This document shows, piece by piece, positions 28,793-36,742 of a stretch of DNA of 46,621 nucleotides. A program made the position numbers and the translations under genes. The stretch lies in assembly GCA_003560915.1 (NCBI GenBank), contig PWJM01000091.1, forward strand, positions 1 to 46,621, written 5' to 3'. The notes beneath the pieces were generated by a model. The model had not been told where the DNA came from and did not search any database. It was given only the letters and a program-made list of their open reading frames with translations. The stretch comes from Syntrophomonadaceae bacterium. GTDB taxonomy: Bacteria; Bacillota; Dethiobacteria; SKNC01. Every line of letters starts with the position of its first letter. The stretch's first letter is position 1.

Positions 28793-29809
28793 TTATCTTT
28801 TGATAAAGTATTTACCCGGAAGCTGATTAATTATACCTTTCAATTCCAAAAGCGTCAGCAGGGCATTTAGCTCTCGGGTGGAAAGACCGCTCTGCGCTTT
28901 CAGTGAATCCACATGTACAGGCTGCGGTGTAATAAAGCTGCAGAGTTTTTTCTCCTGAAGGGTTAAGTGTAAAGATCCCTGCGGCGCTGACTCATAAATT
29001 ACATCATAACCCAATTCCTGCAAAATGTCTACGGGATTTTGCAGCAGCACCGCCCCTTCTTTAATCAAGCGGTTACAGCCCCTGCTGTAGGGGCTGTCTA
29101 TATTTCCAGGAACCGCAAAGACCTCTCTTCCCTGTTCCAGGGCACAGTCCGCGGTAATCAGGGCACCACTCTTCTCAGCCGCTTCAACCACCACAACCCC
29201 CAAAGAAAGTCCGCTGATAATCCGATTTCTCATAGGAAAATTCCGGGGGAGAGGAGAAGTCCCCGGAGGAAACTCTGAAACCAGGGCACCCTTTTCCATA
29301 ATCTTTTTCGCAAGGCCCTGATTTTCCCGGGGGTACATAACATCCAGCCCACAGCCCAATACGGCTATAGTGCTGCCGCCGGCTTTCAAGCAGCTCCAAT
29401 GAGCCAGCGTATCTATCCCTAAAGCCAACCCGCTTACCACCGTAAAGCCCTGTTCCGCCAGGGTTCGGCTTATTTCCTGGGCAATTTTTTTACCATATGG
29501 AGTGCATTTACGGGTCCCAACGATTCCTATCCGCTTTTCCTCCTTAAAAGAATCCTTTCCCTTAACATATAAAAGAGCAGGAGGAGAATGAATATGTCTG
29601 AGATTATCAGGATATTCTTTATCTTGAAAGGTAATCACCTGAATCCCTTTATCCAATATTTCCTGCCAGCTGCTGTCTACATTAATTTTATTCTTTTCTT
29701 CCAATATAAGACGGGAAAGATTGGGCGTAATCCCTTTAACCTTTTCCAGTTCCTCCGGTGAACTATACCAGACCCTCTGAGCAGAATTCATCCGATTTAT
29801 TAAGTTCAT
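28793..29809 (-). CDS. dprA: DNA-processing protein DprA (N-terminus extends upstream out of the called start)
   Basis: Single-strand DNA-binding Rossmann-like protein that loads RecA during transformation and is kept in many non-competent bacteria. The core has IGIVGTRKCTPYGKKIA, VVSGLALGIDTLAHWSCLKAGGSTIAVLGCGLDVMYP, EFPPGTSPLPRNFPMRNRIISGLSLGVVVVEA, and SGALITADCALEQGREVFAVPGNIDSPYSRGCNRLIKEGA; the C-terminal winged-helix domain ends it. Coordinates give the first ATG (338 residues), but the codons immediately upstream in the same frame (DKKYWAALTRISCLGSKRI) clearly belong to the DprA N-terminal domain. No in-frame ATG, GTG or TTG lies between 29809 and the upstream in-frame TAG; see the separate entry on 29810-29913. 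Confidence 0.93.
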   Translation of the reverse strand: MNLINRMNSAQRVWYSSPEELEKVKGITPNLSRLILEEKNKINVDSSWQEILDKGIQVITFQDKEYPDNLRHIHSPPALLYVKGKDSFKEEKRIGIVGTRKCTPYGKKIAQEISRTLAEQGFTVVSGLALGIDTLAHWSCLKAGGSTIAVLGCGLDVMYPRENQGLAKKIMEKGALVSEFPPGTSPLPRNFPMRNRIISGLSLGVVVVEAAEKSGALITADCALEQGREVFAVPGNIDSPYSRGCNRLIKEGAVLLQNPVDILQELGYDVIYESAPQGSLHLTLQEKKLCSFITPQPVHVDSLKAQSGLSTRELNALLTLLELKGIINQLPGKYFIKR

Positions 29810-29913
29810 TATTCTTTTGGACCCCAGGCAGGAAATCCTGGTAAGAGCAGCCCAATACTTTTTATCAGACAGGACAATCCCTTCCTTCTGGTTTTTTTTT
29901 GGCTATATTCCAA
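29810..29913 (-). other. Out-of-frame 5' end of dprA across an A9 tract
   Basis: A TTG at 29913 has an ideal ribosome site (GTAGGAG, 7-base spacing) but its frame passes through nine A (29892-29900 on the plus strand as T9) and ends at TAA overlapping the ATG at 29809. Adding one A to the tract would give MEYSQKKNQKEG followed by the conserved DprA start and the rest of the gene. Either the tract is mis-sequenced, transcriptional slippage restores the frame, or a CTG (29872) or ATT start is used. Confidence 0.65.
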
Positions 29914-29965
29914 AATATAACTCCTACATTCGACAGTTAGTAAAATATTCCTGCAAAATGGCAAA

Positions 29966-29990
29966 AGAAAAAGGCCTCATATGGGCCTTT
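29966..29990 (-). terminator. Intrinsic terminator after the aminomutase gene
   Basis: Seven-base arms AAAGGCC / GGCCTTT around CATATGA, followed on the minus strand by TTCTTTT. It starts 4 bases after the stop codon of the aminomutase gene. Confidence 0.8.
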
Positions 29991-29993
29991 GAT

Positions 29994-31253
29994 TTAAGAG
30001 CGGGGATTGATGTACTGGAATATTTTCTTTTCCCAGTTTCGGATAAATATTGTGCCTGAGGTCATAGACACCAGGTACTCCGGCAGCATGGGAGTCTTTC
30101 CACACCCCTTGGGAGCATTGATGATAAAGGTGGGAATAGCCAGCCCGGAGGTTTGCCCCCGTAAATGTTCCATGATTTCTAATCCGTCTTCTACGGGAGT
30201 CCGAAAATGTGATGTTCCCTTAACCCTTTTAGAGTGAAAGATATAATACGGTTTAACTGAAATTTTTAAAAGCTCCTGATTTAATTTTTTCATAACATGA
30301 GGATTGTTGTTTATATCCCTCAAAAGGACTGCCTGGTTCCCCAGGGGGATACCGGCTTTAGCCAGCTTTTTACAGGCCAAACGGGATTGTTCCGTAATTT
30401 CTTTAGGGTGATTAAACTGCGTATTAACATAAACTGCGTCATGTTTTTCCAAAATGGAACAAAGTTCATCATCTACCCTCATGGGCATGGTAACCAAAAC
30501 CCGGGTTCCTAATCTTTTCATTTCTACATGGGGGATTTCCCCTAACTCTGTTAAAAGCCAATCAATCTGTTCATTAGAAAGCATAAATGCGTCTCCACCG
30601 GTTAAAAGGACATCTCTGATTTCTTCATTTTCCCTGACATATTTCAGGGCTTCCAAAATTTCTTCCCGGGGAGCACCCACGTCTTCTTCGCCAATATTTC
30701 TTCTCCTCTGACAGTGACGGCAGTACATTGCACACTGGTTGGTCACATTAATGATTAACCGGTCCGGATACCTCCGGGTAACTGCCGGTGCAGGGGAGGT
30801 TTCTTCCTCGGCCATGGGGTCCAGCTGTCCCAGTTCATCAGTAAGTTCCTCAATTGTAGGGATTGCCTGTTTTCTTACAGGGCAATCTGGATTATCCGGG
30901 TCTATCAGGCTCAAGTAATAGGGAGATACAGCCCAACGATATCTGGTCCCAATCTCCTTTATTTCATTTTTTTCCTGTTGAGACAGGTTTAAAAAAAGGC
31001 AAAGCTCTTCCTGGTCGTAAATTCTGTTCTTAATCTGCCAGTGCCAGTCCTGCCATTCCTCTTCTGTCGCCCCAAAATGATTTTTAATTCGTTCTTTATT
31101 TTTTTGATGCTGCTCCTGTAGATTAAAGCCTGTTTCTATATTTTCCCGGGCTTCCAGGTATCCCCGGATACTATCCTTTAGTTCCCCGGCTCTCTTCAGA
31201 GCTTTTACTCTATTTTGAGCCGGCCCGTCTTTATGATCCAAAATTAACGACAC
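29994..31253 (-). CDS. eam: Glutamate 2,3-aminomutase (KamA-family radical SAM enzyme)
   Basis: Radical SAM, PLP-dependent aminomutase. The cluster motif CAMYCRHC (Cys174, 178, 181) and the PLP lysine region PKGCGKTP (Lys386) are present. Substrate residues point away from lysine: where lysine 2,3-aminomutase has two Asp that hold the lysine side-chain amine, this protein has Lys342 (HSKRVKG) and Asn379 (FIINAP). The same Lys/Asn pair defines the clostridial glutamate 2,3-aminomutase. Product: beta-glutamate, used as an osmolyte or intermediate. The track start (GTG 31253) is inside the AAGGAGGTG; TTG 31241, 9 bases after GGAGGTG, is more likely. It has its own promoter and terminator and no beta-lysine acetyltransferase (ablB) beside it, again arguing against the lysine enzyme. 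Confidence 0.88.
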   Translation of the reverse strand: MSLILDHKDGPAQNRVKALKRAGELKDSIRGYLEARENIETGFNLQEQHQKNKERIKNHFGATEEEWQDWHWQIKNRIYDQEELCLFLNLSQQEKNEIKEIGTRYRWAVSPYYLSLIDPDNPDCPVRKQAIPTIEELTDELGQLDPMAEEETSPAPAVTRRYPDRLIINVTNQCAMYCRHCQRRRNIGEEDVGAPREEILEALKYVRENEEIRDVLLTGGDAFMLSNEQIDWLLTELGEIPHVEMKRLGTRVLVTMPMRVDDELCSILEKHDAVYVNTQFNHPKEITEQSRLACKKLAKAGIPLGNQAVLLRDINNNPHVMKKLNQELLKISVKPYYIFHSKRVKGTSHFRTPVEDGLEIMEHLRGQTSGLAIPTFIINAPKGCGKTPMLPEYLVSMTSGTIFIRNWEKKIFQYINPRS

Positions 31254-31295
31254 CTCCTTGTGCAGTTTCTCTCGCTCCCCAATTTAACCTCTTTT

Positions 31296-31323
31296 AGTAT
31301 AACATAAGAACAAATTATTTCAA
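31296..31323 (-). promoter_or_regulatory. Promoter for the glutamate 2,3-aminomutase gene
   Basis: On the minus strand: -35 TTGAAA (31323-31318), 16-base spacer, extended -10 TGTTATACT with core TATACT (31301-31296). It lies about 45 bases before the ribosome site. Confidence 0.75.
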
Positions 31324-31380
31324 CAATTTAGCAGTTGTGCATACCCTTTCTAACACCGTGAAATCCCCATAGTTAAAATA

Positions 31381-31405
31381 ATGAAAAACTGGCCTTACGG
31401 CCAGT
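31381..31405 (-). terminator. Intrinsic terminator of the pantothenate operon
   Basis: Seven-base arms ACTGGCC / GGCCAGT with a four-base loop, followed on the minus strand by TTTTCATTATTTT. It lies about 70 bases after the panD stop; the gap between is AT-rich and shows nothing else. Confidence 0.85.
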
Positions 31406-31474
31406 ATATTCAATCTTATACAATATAGTTATGTGAACTTATTTTATTATTTTAATTTTTCATAATGGCTTTAA

Positions 31475-31852
31475 TTATATTTTGTTCACCTGGTCTTGAT
31501 TAATTTTTACAATTTTGTTCTGAGAGTCCACCAGGACTGTTTTCACTTCAAACTGGTCCAGTTCATTTTCTGGGACCAGGGAATAAGTAATAATAATAAT
31601 CAAGTCTCCTGAATGGGCCAGGCGTGCTGCCGCACCGTTCAAACATATTTCTCCGGAACCGGCTTCCCCTTCAATAACATAGGTTTCAAACCTGGCACCA
31701 TTATTTATATTTACCACGTGAACCTGCTCGTAAGGAAGAATCCCTGAGGCTTTAAGAAGCTCACTGTCAATGCTTATGCTTCCATTATAGTTCAGATCGG
31801 CATCGGTTACTGTGGCCCGATGGATCTTTGACTTAAACATATGACGAAACAT
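31475..31852 (-). CDS. panD: Aspartate 1-decarboxylase (pro-enzyme)
   Basis: Pyruvoyl enzyme making beta-alanine from aspartate for pantothenate synthesis. ATG 31852 (MFRHMFKSKIHRATVT, 125 residues) is chosen because GGAGGTG lies 7 bases upstream and it places the self-cleavage site at Gly24-Ser25 (LNYNGSISID), the same numbering as in E. coli PanD. The track's longer start lies inside panC. Other signatures: VHVVNINNGARFETYVIEGEAGSGEICLNGAAARLAHSGDLIIII. Its start is 2 bases after the panC stop, so it is translationally coupled. Confidence 0.96.
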   Translation of the reverse strand: MFRHMFKSKIHRATVTDADLNYNGSISIDSELLKASGILPYEQVHVVNINNGARFETYVIEGEAGSGEICLNGAAARLAHSGDLIIIITYSLVPENELDQFEVKTVLVDSQNKIVKINQDQVNKI

Positions 31853-31853
31853 T

Positions 31854-32702
31854 TTATAGCACCTCCACAATAATATTGTCAATTAAACGTGTTTTGCCTA
31901 CTTTAACAGCCAACGCGATAAGAACCTCATCCTTCAATTCTTCCAAAGTTTCCAGGTTGGTAGTGTCCGCAATCTCGATGTATTCCAGCTTAGCCATAGG
32001 TTCACGGAAAATAATCGCCTCCATAGCACCGATAATCTTTGAACCCTTCCTGCATCCACCCAGGATTAGTTCCTCCGCCCGGTTCAAGCTTTTATAAAGA
32101 ACCAGGGCAGTTTCCCTCTCCTCTGAAGACAAATACGTATTTCGGGAACTCATGGCCAGTCCATCCGCTTCCCTTACGGTAGGCATAATTTTTAGGGTCA
32201 GATTCATGTTCAGGTCTGCTGCCATTTTTTTCAAGACCAGGGCCTGCTGTGCATCCTTTTGTCCAAAATAGGCTGTGTCCGGTTCCAACAAGTTGAAAAG
32301 TTTTGTGACCACGGTGGTAACTCCCCGGAAATGACCAGGCCGCCCCCGCCCGCACAGTCCCCGGGTTAATTTCTCCACCAGCACATAAGTATCATATCCC
32401 TGGGGATACATATCCCGGTCTGAAGGAGAAAATATCAAGTCCACTCCCTCTTCCCGGCACAGACCGGCATCGGTGGTAAGGTCCCGGGGATAATGTTCAA
32501 AATCTTCCCCTGCCCCAAACTGTATAGGGTTTACATAAATGCTAACTGCCACAAAATCGCACTCACTCCGGCCAGCCTTTACCAGGGAAAGATGTCCCTG
32601 ATGCAGGTGCCCCATGGTTGGGACCAAACCTATGGTGCCACCTGATTTGCGAACTTCACGGACAATTTTTTTCAGCTCCGGTATGGTCCTGACTATTTTC
32701 AT
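31854..32702 (-). CDS. panC: Pantothenate synthetase (pantoate-beta-alanine ligase)
   Basis: Joins pantoate and beta-alanine with ATP. ATG 32702 (MKIVRTIPELKKIV, 282 residues) is chosen; the track start lies 21 codons inside panB. Signatures: the nucleotide-binding GLVPTMGHLHQGHLSLV (HIGH-like), SIYVNPIQFGAGEDFEHYPRDL, GLCGRGRPGHFRGVTTVVTKLFNLLEPDTAYFGQKDAQQ, and the KMSK-like SSRNTYLS. Gap to panB is 10 bases; the next gene, panD, makes its second substrate. Confidence 0.97.
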   Translation of the reverse strand: MKIVRTIPELKKIVREVRKSGGTIGLVPTMGHLHQGHLSLVKAGRSECDFVAVSIYVNPIQFGAGEDFEHYPRDLTTDAGLCREEGVDLIFSPSDRDMYPQGYDTYVLVEKLTRGLCGRGRPGHFRGVTTVVTKLFNLLEPDTAYFGQKDAQQALVLKKMAADLNMNLTLKIMPTVREADGLAMSSRNTYLSSEERETALVLYKSLNRAEELILGGCRKGSKIIGAMEAIIFREPMAKLEYIEIADTTNLETLEELKDEVLIALAVKVGKTRLIDNIIVEVL

Positions 32703-32712
32703 TTGACCACCC

Positions 32713-33552
32713 CTAGTCCAGGAGTTCCTCCAGGGTTTCTCCCAGGTTAAATATGTGTTCCTCACCGGGAAAATCGCCTTTCTTTACTTCACCCACGTAA
32801 TCCTTGATCCCTTTAACCATTTCTTCCCGTAAATTTAAATACTGCTTAACAAACTTTGGCCTGAACTCGTCAAACATCCCCAAAACATCGTGAAATACCA
32901 GCACCTGCCCATCACAATTCTTCCCGGCACCAATGCCAATGATAGGTATGGACAGCTGAGCAGTAATGAATTCGGCTAACTGCCAGGGGACACATTCCAG
33001 TACAATGGCGAAAGCTCCTGCTTCCTCCAGGGCTTTAGCATCTTCAAACATCTTCTTAGCTGCCTCTTTATCTTTTCCCTGTACCTTGTATCCTCCCAGC
33101 TGGCCTACGGACTGAGGTGTTAATCCCAGATGGCCCATTACCGGGATCCCGGCCTCCACCATGCCTCTCACCGCTTCAACTACTTCTATCCCACCCTCCA
33201 GCTTTACCGCCTGGGCTCCTGTTTCCTGAATTACCCGGCCTGCATTTCTCAGGGCGTCATCGCGGTTTACCTGGTAGGTCATAAAGGGCAGGTCCATTAC
33301 TACCATGGCCCTCTGGCTTCCTCTTACCACCGCTTTTCCGTGATGAATCATTTCCTCCAAAGTAACCGCCAGAGTATTTTCATACCCCAGCACTACCATT
33401 CCCAATGAATCCCCCACCAGAATCATGTCCACTCCGGCTTCATCTACAATTTTCGCCTGTGAATAATCATAAGCGGTGAGCATGGTTGATTTTTCACCTT
33501 TTCCCTTTTTCTCCCTCAGGTCAAACGTGGTTACTCTGTTCTTTTTTGTCAT
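32713..33552 (-). CDS. panB: 3-methyl-2-oxobutanoate hydroxymethyltransferase
   Basis: First pantothenate-specific step: adds a hydroxymethyl group from methylene-THF to alpha-ketoisovalerate. The 279-residue TIM-barrel protein shows [73 protein letters not shown] and [22 protein letters not shown]. It starts 4 bases after the upstream reductase-like gene. Confidence 0.97.
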   Translation of the reverse strand: MTKKNRVTTFDLREKKGKGEKSTMLTAYDYSQAKIVDEAGVDMILVGDSLGMVVLGYENTLAVTLEEMIHHGKAVVRGSQRAMVVMDLPFMTYQVNRDDALRNAGRVIQETGAQAVKLEGGIEVVEAVRGMVEAGIPVMGHLGLTPQSVGQLGGYKVQGKDKEAAKKMFEDAKALEEAGAFAIVLECVPWQLAEFITAQLSIPIIGIGAGKNCDGQVLVFHDVLGMFDEFRPKFVKQYLNLREEMVKGIKDYVGEVKKGDFPGEEHIFNLGETLEELLD

Positions 33553-33556
33553 TACA

Positions 33557-34423
33557 TTACACCTCCAGAACTTTCAGCAGCTGTTCCGCCTGCTGTTTAT
33601 CAATACTTCCCTTTTCCAAAGCCACCTGAACTGTATATTTACCCAACTCTCCATAAAGAGATACGCTTTCCGGCATCTTGTTTTTCATTATAGTAAAATG
33701 ATCTCGGATGGTAGAATAGTCACCCCGGGAAATAGGGCCGGTAAGCCCCTGAGGCACTCCCACTGTTTCAATATTCTGCAGTGCTCCCCTAATCAATGGC
33801 AGCAGTGCTTTAAGTGCATTTTCTTTAGGGATGCCCAGTTCCTCCATCATGCTGAGGCCTAGCCGTATAATGGCCACAAAGTAATTGGAAACCACGCAGG
33901 CCGAGGCATGATACAGGGGTTTCATTTCCGTAGGGATTTCCAGCATAAAACCCTCCAAATCCGATATCATTCTGCGAACAAAAGGCAGCCCTTCTTCATC
34001 ACCTTCTACGGCAAAGTAGGAACCCGGAAGATTTCTTACTCCTGCCTCCGGACCGGGAATGGTCTGCAGAGGATGTACAGACATCACATGTGCCCCGCTG
34101 GCCCGGGCAGAAGATAAAATTTCCGAACTGTGGGAACCGCTGGTATGTATTGCCAGGTCTCCCTCTTTAAAGCCTTTCTTCCTGGAGATCAGGTTACAGG
34201 TCTCTTGAATTACCCGATCAGGGGTAGTAATAAAAATGACATTGGCCGTCTTTAAAACTGGGAAAATATCGATATACCCTTCTGTTCCGATAACTTGCCC
34301 TCCTCTTTGGGCAGATTCCGCAGTTCTGCTGATTATTCCGGCAATTTGATAACCTTTCTTTTTCAGAAGTAACCCCAGGGTAATCCCCACATTTCCCGCA
34401 CCCACAATGGCTATAGATTCCAT
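33557..34423 (-). CDS. Rossmann/DUF2520 oxidoreductase, probable ketopantoate reductase (PanG-like)
   Basis: First gene of the pantothenate operon. It begins with an NAD(P)-binding glycine motif ([22 protein letters not shown]), continues with [11 protein letters not shown]-type Rossmann strands and [11 protein letters not shown]...VHPLQTIP, then a helical C-terminal DUF2520 domain with [21 protein letters not shown] 34423 (MESIAIVG, 288 residues) follows AAAGGA by 6 bases; the track's start 5 codons earlier is less likely. The operon has panB, panC and panD but no panE, and a DUF2520-type ketopantoate reductase class (PanG) has been described in other bacteria, so reduction of ketopantoate to pantoate is the likely job. 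Family clear, function inferred. Confidence 0.82.
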   Translation of the reverse strand: MESIAIVGAGNVGITLGLLLKKKGYQIAGIISRTAESAQRGGQVIGTEGYIDIFPVLKTANVIFITTPDRVIQETCNLISRKKGFKEGDLAIHTSGSHSSEILSSARASGAHVMSVHPLQTIPGPEAGVRNLPGSYFAVEGDEEGLPFVRRMISDLEGFMLEIPTEMKPLYHASACVVSNYFVAIIRLGLSMMEELGIPKENALKALLPLIRGALQNIETVGVPQGLTGPISRGDYSTIRDHFTIMKNKMPESVSLYGELGKYTVQVALEKGSIDKQQAEQLLKVLEV

Positions 34424-34452
34424 AGCATTTCCTTTCATGAATGGTATTTAGG

Positions 34453-34487
34453 AAAAAAAAAATATCCCTCTTGACTGGTCAAGAAGG
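34453..34487 (-). terminator. Second leader hairpin (terminator) before the pantothenate genes
   Basis: Arms CCTTCTTGAC / GTCAAGAGGG (one G-U pair, about 9-10 bp), then ATA and a run of T on the minus strand. It lies between the operon promoter and the first gene, about 30 bases before the ATG, so it must be bypassed for expression. Confidence 0.8.
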
Positions 34488-34500
34488 CATAGTACTCCGT

Positions 34501-34562
34501 AAAAAAAAATAACGCTCCTTCTGTCCCGGTCCAACCGTTGGCTCCAGGCAGATCCATCGTTA
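34501..34562 (-). promoter_or_regulatory. First leader hairpin with T9: candidate pan-type regulatory RNA/attenuator
   Basis: About 25 bases after the promoter -10 the RNA forms a long bulged hairpin: TAACG/CGTTA at the base, TCTG/CAGA, CCTGG/CCGGG (one G-U pair) and CCAA/TTGG with a small loop, with single unpaired A residues on the 3' side between the upper stems. Nine T follow directly. A 'pan' RNA motif, a stem-loop with two conserved bulged A residues upstream of panBCD operons in Firmicutes and others, is known; the match is judged by form and place only. Confidence 0.6.
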
Positions 34563-34588
34563 CTATTCACTTATACATTCCATGTATG

Positions 34589-34617
34589 ATTATATAGGGA
34601 CAAGTGAAAAATTTCAA
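34589..34617 (-). promoter_or_regulatory. Sigma-A promoter of the pantothenate operon
   Basis: On the minus strand: -35 TTGAAA (34617-34612), 17-base spacer, consensus -10 TATAAT (34594-34589). It lies about 165 bases before the first ATG, leaving room for the two-hairpin leader. Confidence 0.85.
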
Positions 34618-34627
34618 GAAAAAATTC

Positions 34628-34656
34628 AAAAAAAGTGATAATTTTGCACTTTTTTT
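34628..34656 (-). terminator. Intrinsic terminator of the M42 peptidase operon
   Basis: Ten-base arms AAAAAAAGTG / CACTTTTTTT with a 9-base AT-rich loop. A and T runs flank both sides, so it could work in either direction. It separates the peptidase operon from the pantothenate promoter. Confidence 0.75.
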
Positions 34657-34659
34657 AAC

Positions 34660-34721
34660 ATCTTTACGGTCAATTGCAGCAGATGTATTCCAGGAAACGC
34701 GAAACCTGGAAGAGTAAAGAT
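34660..34721. other. Nested inverted-repeat element after the M42 peptidases
   Basis: An outer perfect 8-base pair of arms (ATCTTTAC / GTAAAGAT) encloses an inner 7-base hairpin (TTCCAGG / CCTGGAA). It begins 11 bases after the last peptidase stop codon and precedes the terminator, so it would lie in the 3' UTR of that mRNA. Role unknown: RNA stability element, small-RNA source, or DNA site. Confidence 0.5.
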
Positions 34722-34731
34722 AGGGCAAGAG

Positions 34732-35718
34732 TTAATCTAGAGGTGTTTCCAGAATACTTTTTAGTAATTTAACACCATTTATTACATCATCATAATCTAC
34801 CATTTCCGAGGGTGTATGAATATATCGGCAGGGAATCGACATTACTCCAGAGGGAACTCCCTCCCTGCTCAAATGAATGGCTCCAGAATCTGTGCCGCCC
34901 CTTTCCAAAACTTCCAACTGGTAGGGGATTCCTGTCCTTTCTGCCGCATCCACCATGATTTTTTTTACTTTTGGATGAGTAATGATTAACGTATCCTTAA
35001 CCTTAACCGTAGGCCCTTTTCCCAGGGCTACAGCCATGGTTTCTGATTCCGGCGTGTCACCGGTCCGGGTTACATCCACCGCCAGGCCATAATCCGGTTT
35101 AATCCGGTACGCAGAAGTCCTGGCCCCTCTTACCCCAACTTCCTCTTGAACAGTAAAAACAAAGAAAAGGTCGTTAACCGGAGACTCTATCTCCTTCAAA
35201 GCCTGAATCAGTACCGCACATCCCACCCGGTCATCCAGCGATTTGGAAATAATACGCCTTCCCAAATCCTGAAAACCTCTCTGGTAAACAGCGATATCCC
35301 CAATTTTTACCTGGTCTTCTGCTTCCTTCTGTTCTGAGGCACCTATGTCGATGTACAACTTCTGAAAATTTAGGTCCTTCATACTCTCGATCTTTTCACA
35401 CCCGATGGTGCCTACCGCTCCATTGGCAAAAACTACTCTTTCTCCCAGAAGTATGTGGGGTGAAATCCCCCCCACGTTGGAAAAACGTAAGAAACCGTTT
35501 TTGTCAATATAGGTTACCATAAGCCCCAGTTCATCCATGTGGGCTGCCAACATAACCCTCTTCCCCGGGCCTTTTTTACGGGCGATTAAATTGCCAAGGC
35601 TATCTACTTCCATTTTGTCAACCATGGGCTTTATTTTATCTTCGATTACTTTTCTAACAGTTTCCTCCCTCCCGGAAGGACCATAGGCTTCGGTTAACTC
35701 TTTAATCAATTCCTTCAT
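34732..35718 (-). CDS. M42 family metallopeptidase (third of three in tandem)
   Basis: Dinuclear-zinc aminopeptidase of the M42 (PepA/TET/FrvX, formerly 'cellulase M') family; a cytoplasmic enzyme that trims peptides, usually as large tetrahedral oligomers. The 328 residues show the zinc and catalytic motifs in order: LAAHMDELGLMV, SLDDRVGCAVL, FTVQEEVGVRGA, AVDVTRTGD, GGTDSGAIHLSREGVPSG and RYIHTPSE. It overlaps the preceding paralogue by 17 bases. Substrate preference (glutamyl, lysyl or leucyl) cannot be read from the sequence with confidence. Confidence 0.92.
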   Translation of the reverse strand: MKELIKELTEAYGPSGREETVRKVIEDKIKPMVDKMEVDSLGNLIARKKGPGKRVMLAAHMDELGLMVTYIDKNGFLRFSNVGGISPHILLGERVVFANGAVGTIGCEKIESMKDLNFQKLYIDIGASEQKEAEDQVKIGDIAVYQRGFQDLGRRIISKSLDDRVGCAVLIQALKEIESPVNDLFFVFTVQEEVGVRGARTSAYRIKPDYGLAVDVTRTGDTPESETMAVALGKGPTVKVKDTLIITHPKVKKIMVDAAERTGIPYQLEVLERGGTDSGAIHLSREGVPSGVMSIPCRYIHTPSEMVDYDDVINGVKLLKSILETPLD

Positions 35719-36742
35719 TATTAAAACCCCCTTCCGGTAAATTTTTCAAGAAAACATCTACCAATTTCACTGTATTCTCCATATCTTTTAAGTTTAAAAT
35801 GCCTGCTGGATTATGTATATAACGACAGGGCACAGATACTACTGCTGAAGGGACGCCTTCTCGGGTAAGGGCTATTCTGCCGGCATCTGTTCCGGCACCG
35901 GTAAAACGTCTAATCTGGTAGGGAATTCCATTCTGTTCCGCCAGTTTCTTTAAAAATTGGACCATTCCCCTATGGGTAATCACCGAAGCATCCATAATAG
36001 TAAGGGCCGGGCCTTTGCCTAAGGTAGTAACATGCCCTTCCTTTTTGACTTCCACTACATCCGCCGCCGTTGTACCCTCTACCACTAAAGCCAGGTCGGG
36101 TTTAATTCTGTATGCAGCTGCGCCGGCCCCTCTCATACCTACCTCTTCCTGGACAGTGAAGACTCCGTAAAAGGAATAAGGGTAATTTTGCTTTTTTAAT
36201 ATTTCTATGAGAACCGCACAACCCACCCGGTTGTCCAGAGCTTTCCCTTTGGCACAGTGATCACCAATTTCTTCAAAACGGGTAATAAAAGATATATAGT
36301 CTCCCAGCTTTACCTTCTTTTCTGCTTCCTCCCTGCTGCCGGCACCAATATCAATGTACATATCATCTATTTTTATAGATTTTTTTCTTTCCTCGGGTTT
36401 CTGCAGATGAATCGCTTTAGCGCCTATGACCCCTGGAATCTTTTGAGGCCCTATCTGTACCACCTTGGACACTAAAACCCGGTCATCAATCCCGCCTACC
36501 TTGGAGAATTTGATTAAGCCGCTTTTTTCAAACCCTACCACAATCATCCCCACTTCATCCATGTGGGTAACAATCATCAGTGTAGGGCCTTCCTTTTCTC
36601 CTTTTTTTCGTACAATCAAGTTTCCCAAAACATCCGTTTCAGCTTCCTCTACATGGGGGCTCACCTGCTGCCGGATGATATTCCTTATTTCCTGCTCTCC
36701 TCCGGAAACACCGGAGGATTCAGATAACGTTTTCAAAAGCAT
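35702..36742 (-). CDS. M42 family metallopeptidase (second of three)
   Basis: Middle paralogue, 346 residues. Motifs: IVTHMDEVGMIV, ALDNRVGCAVL, FTVQEEVGMRGA, VVEGTTAADV, GAGTDAGRIALTREGVPSA and RYIHNPAG. It differs from its two neighbours at the fourth zinc-ligand segment (Glu in VVEG rather than Asp in VDV/IDV) and in HN instead of HT after the last His, suggesting a different substrate pocket. It overlaps the upstream gene by 10 bases and the downstream gene by 17. Confidence 0.92.
   Translation of the reverse strand: MLLKTLSESSGVSGGEQEIRNIIRQQVSPHVEEAETDVLGNLIVRKKGEKEGPTLMIVTHMDEVGMIVVGFEKSGLIKFSKVGGIDDRVLVSKVVQIGPQKIPGVIGAKAIHLQKPEERKKSIKIDDMYIDIGAGSREEAEKKVKLGDYISFITRFEEIGDHCAKGKALDNRVGCAVLIEILKKQNYPYSFYGVFTVQEEVGMRGAGAAAYRIKPDLALVVEGTTAADVVEVKKEGHVTTLGKGPALTIMDASVITHRGMVQFLKKLAEQNGIPYQIRRFTGAGTDAGRIALTREGVPSAVVSVPCRYIHNPAGILNLKDMENTVKLVDVFLKNLPEGGFNNEGID

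Noticed and set aside
29075-29097. 8-base inverted repeat (ACAGCCCC / GGGGCTGT) as a terminator
   Set aside because: It lies inside dprA, encodes the conserved SRGCNRLI region, and has no T-run.
34605-34640. CodY box upstream of the pantothenate promoter
   Set aside because: The AT-rich TTTTTTCTTGAAATTTT has two bases at the centre and several mismatches to AATTTTCWGAAAATT; not convincing.
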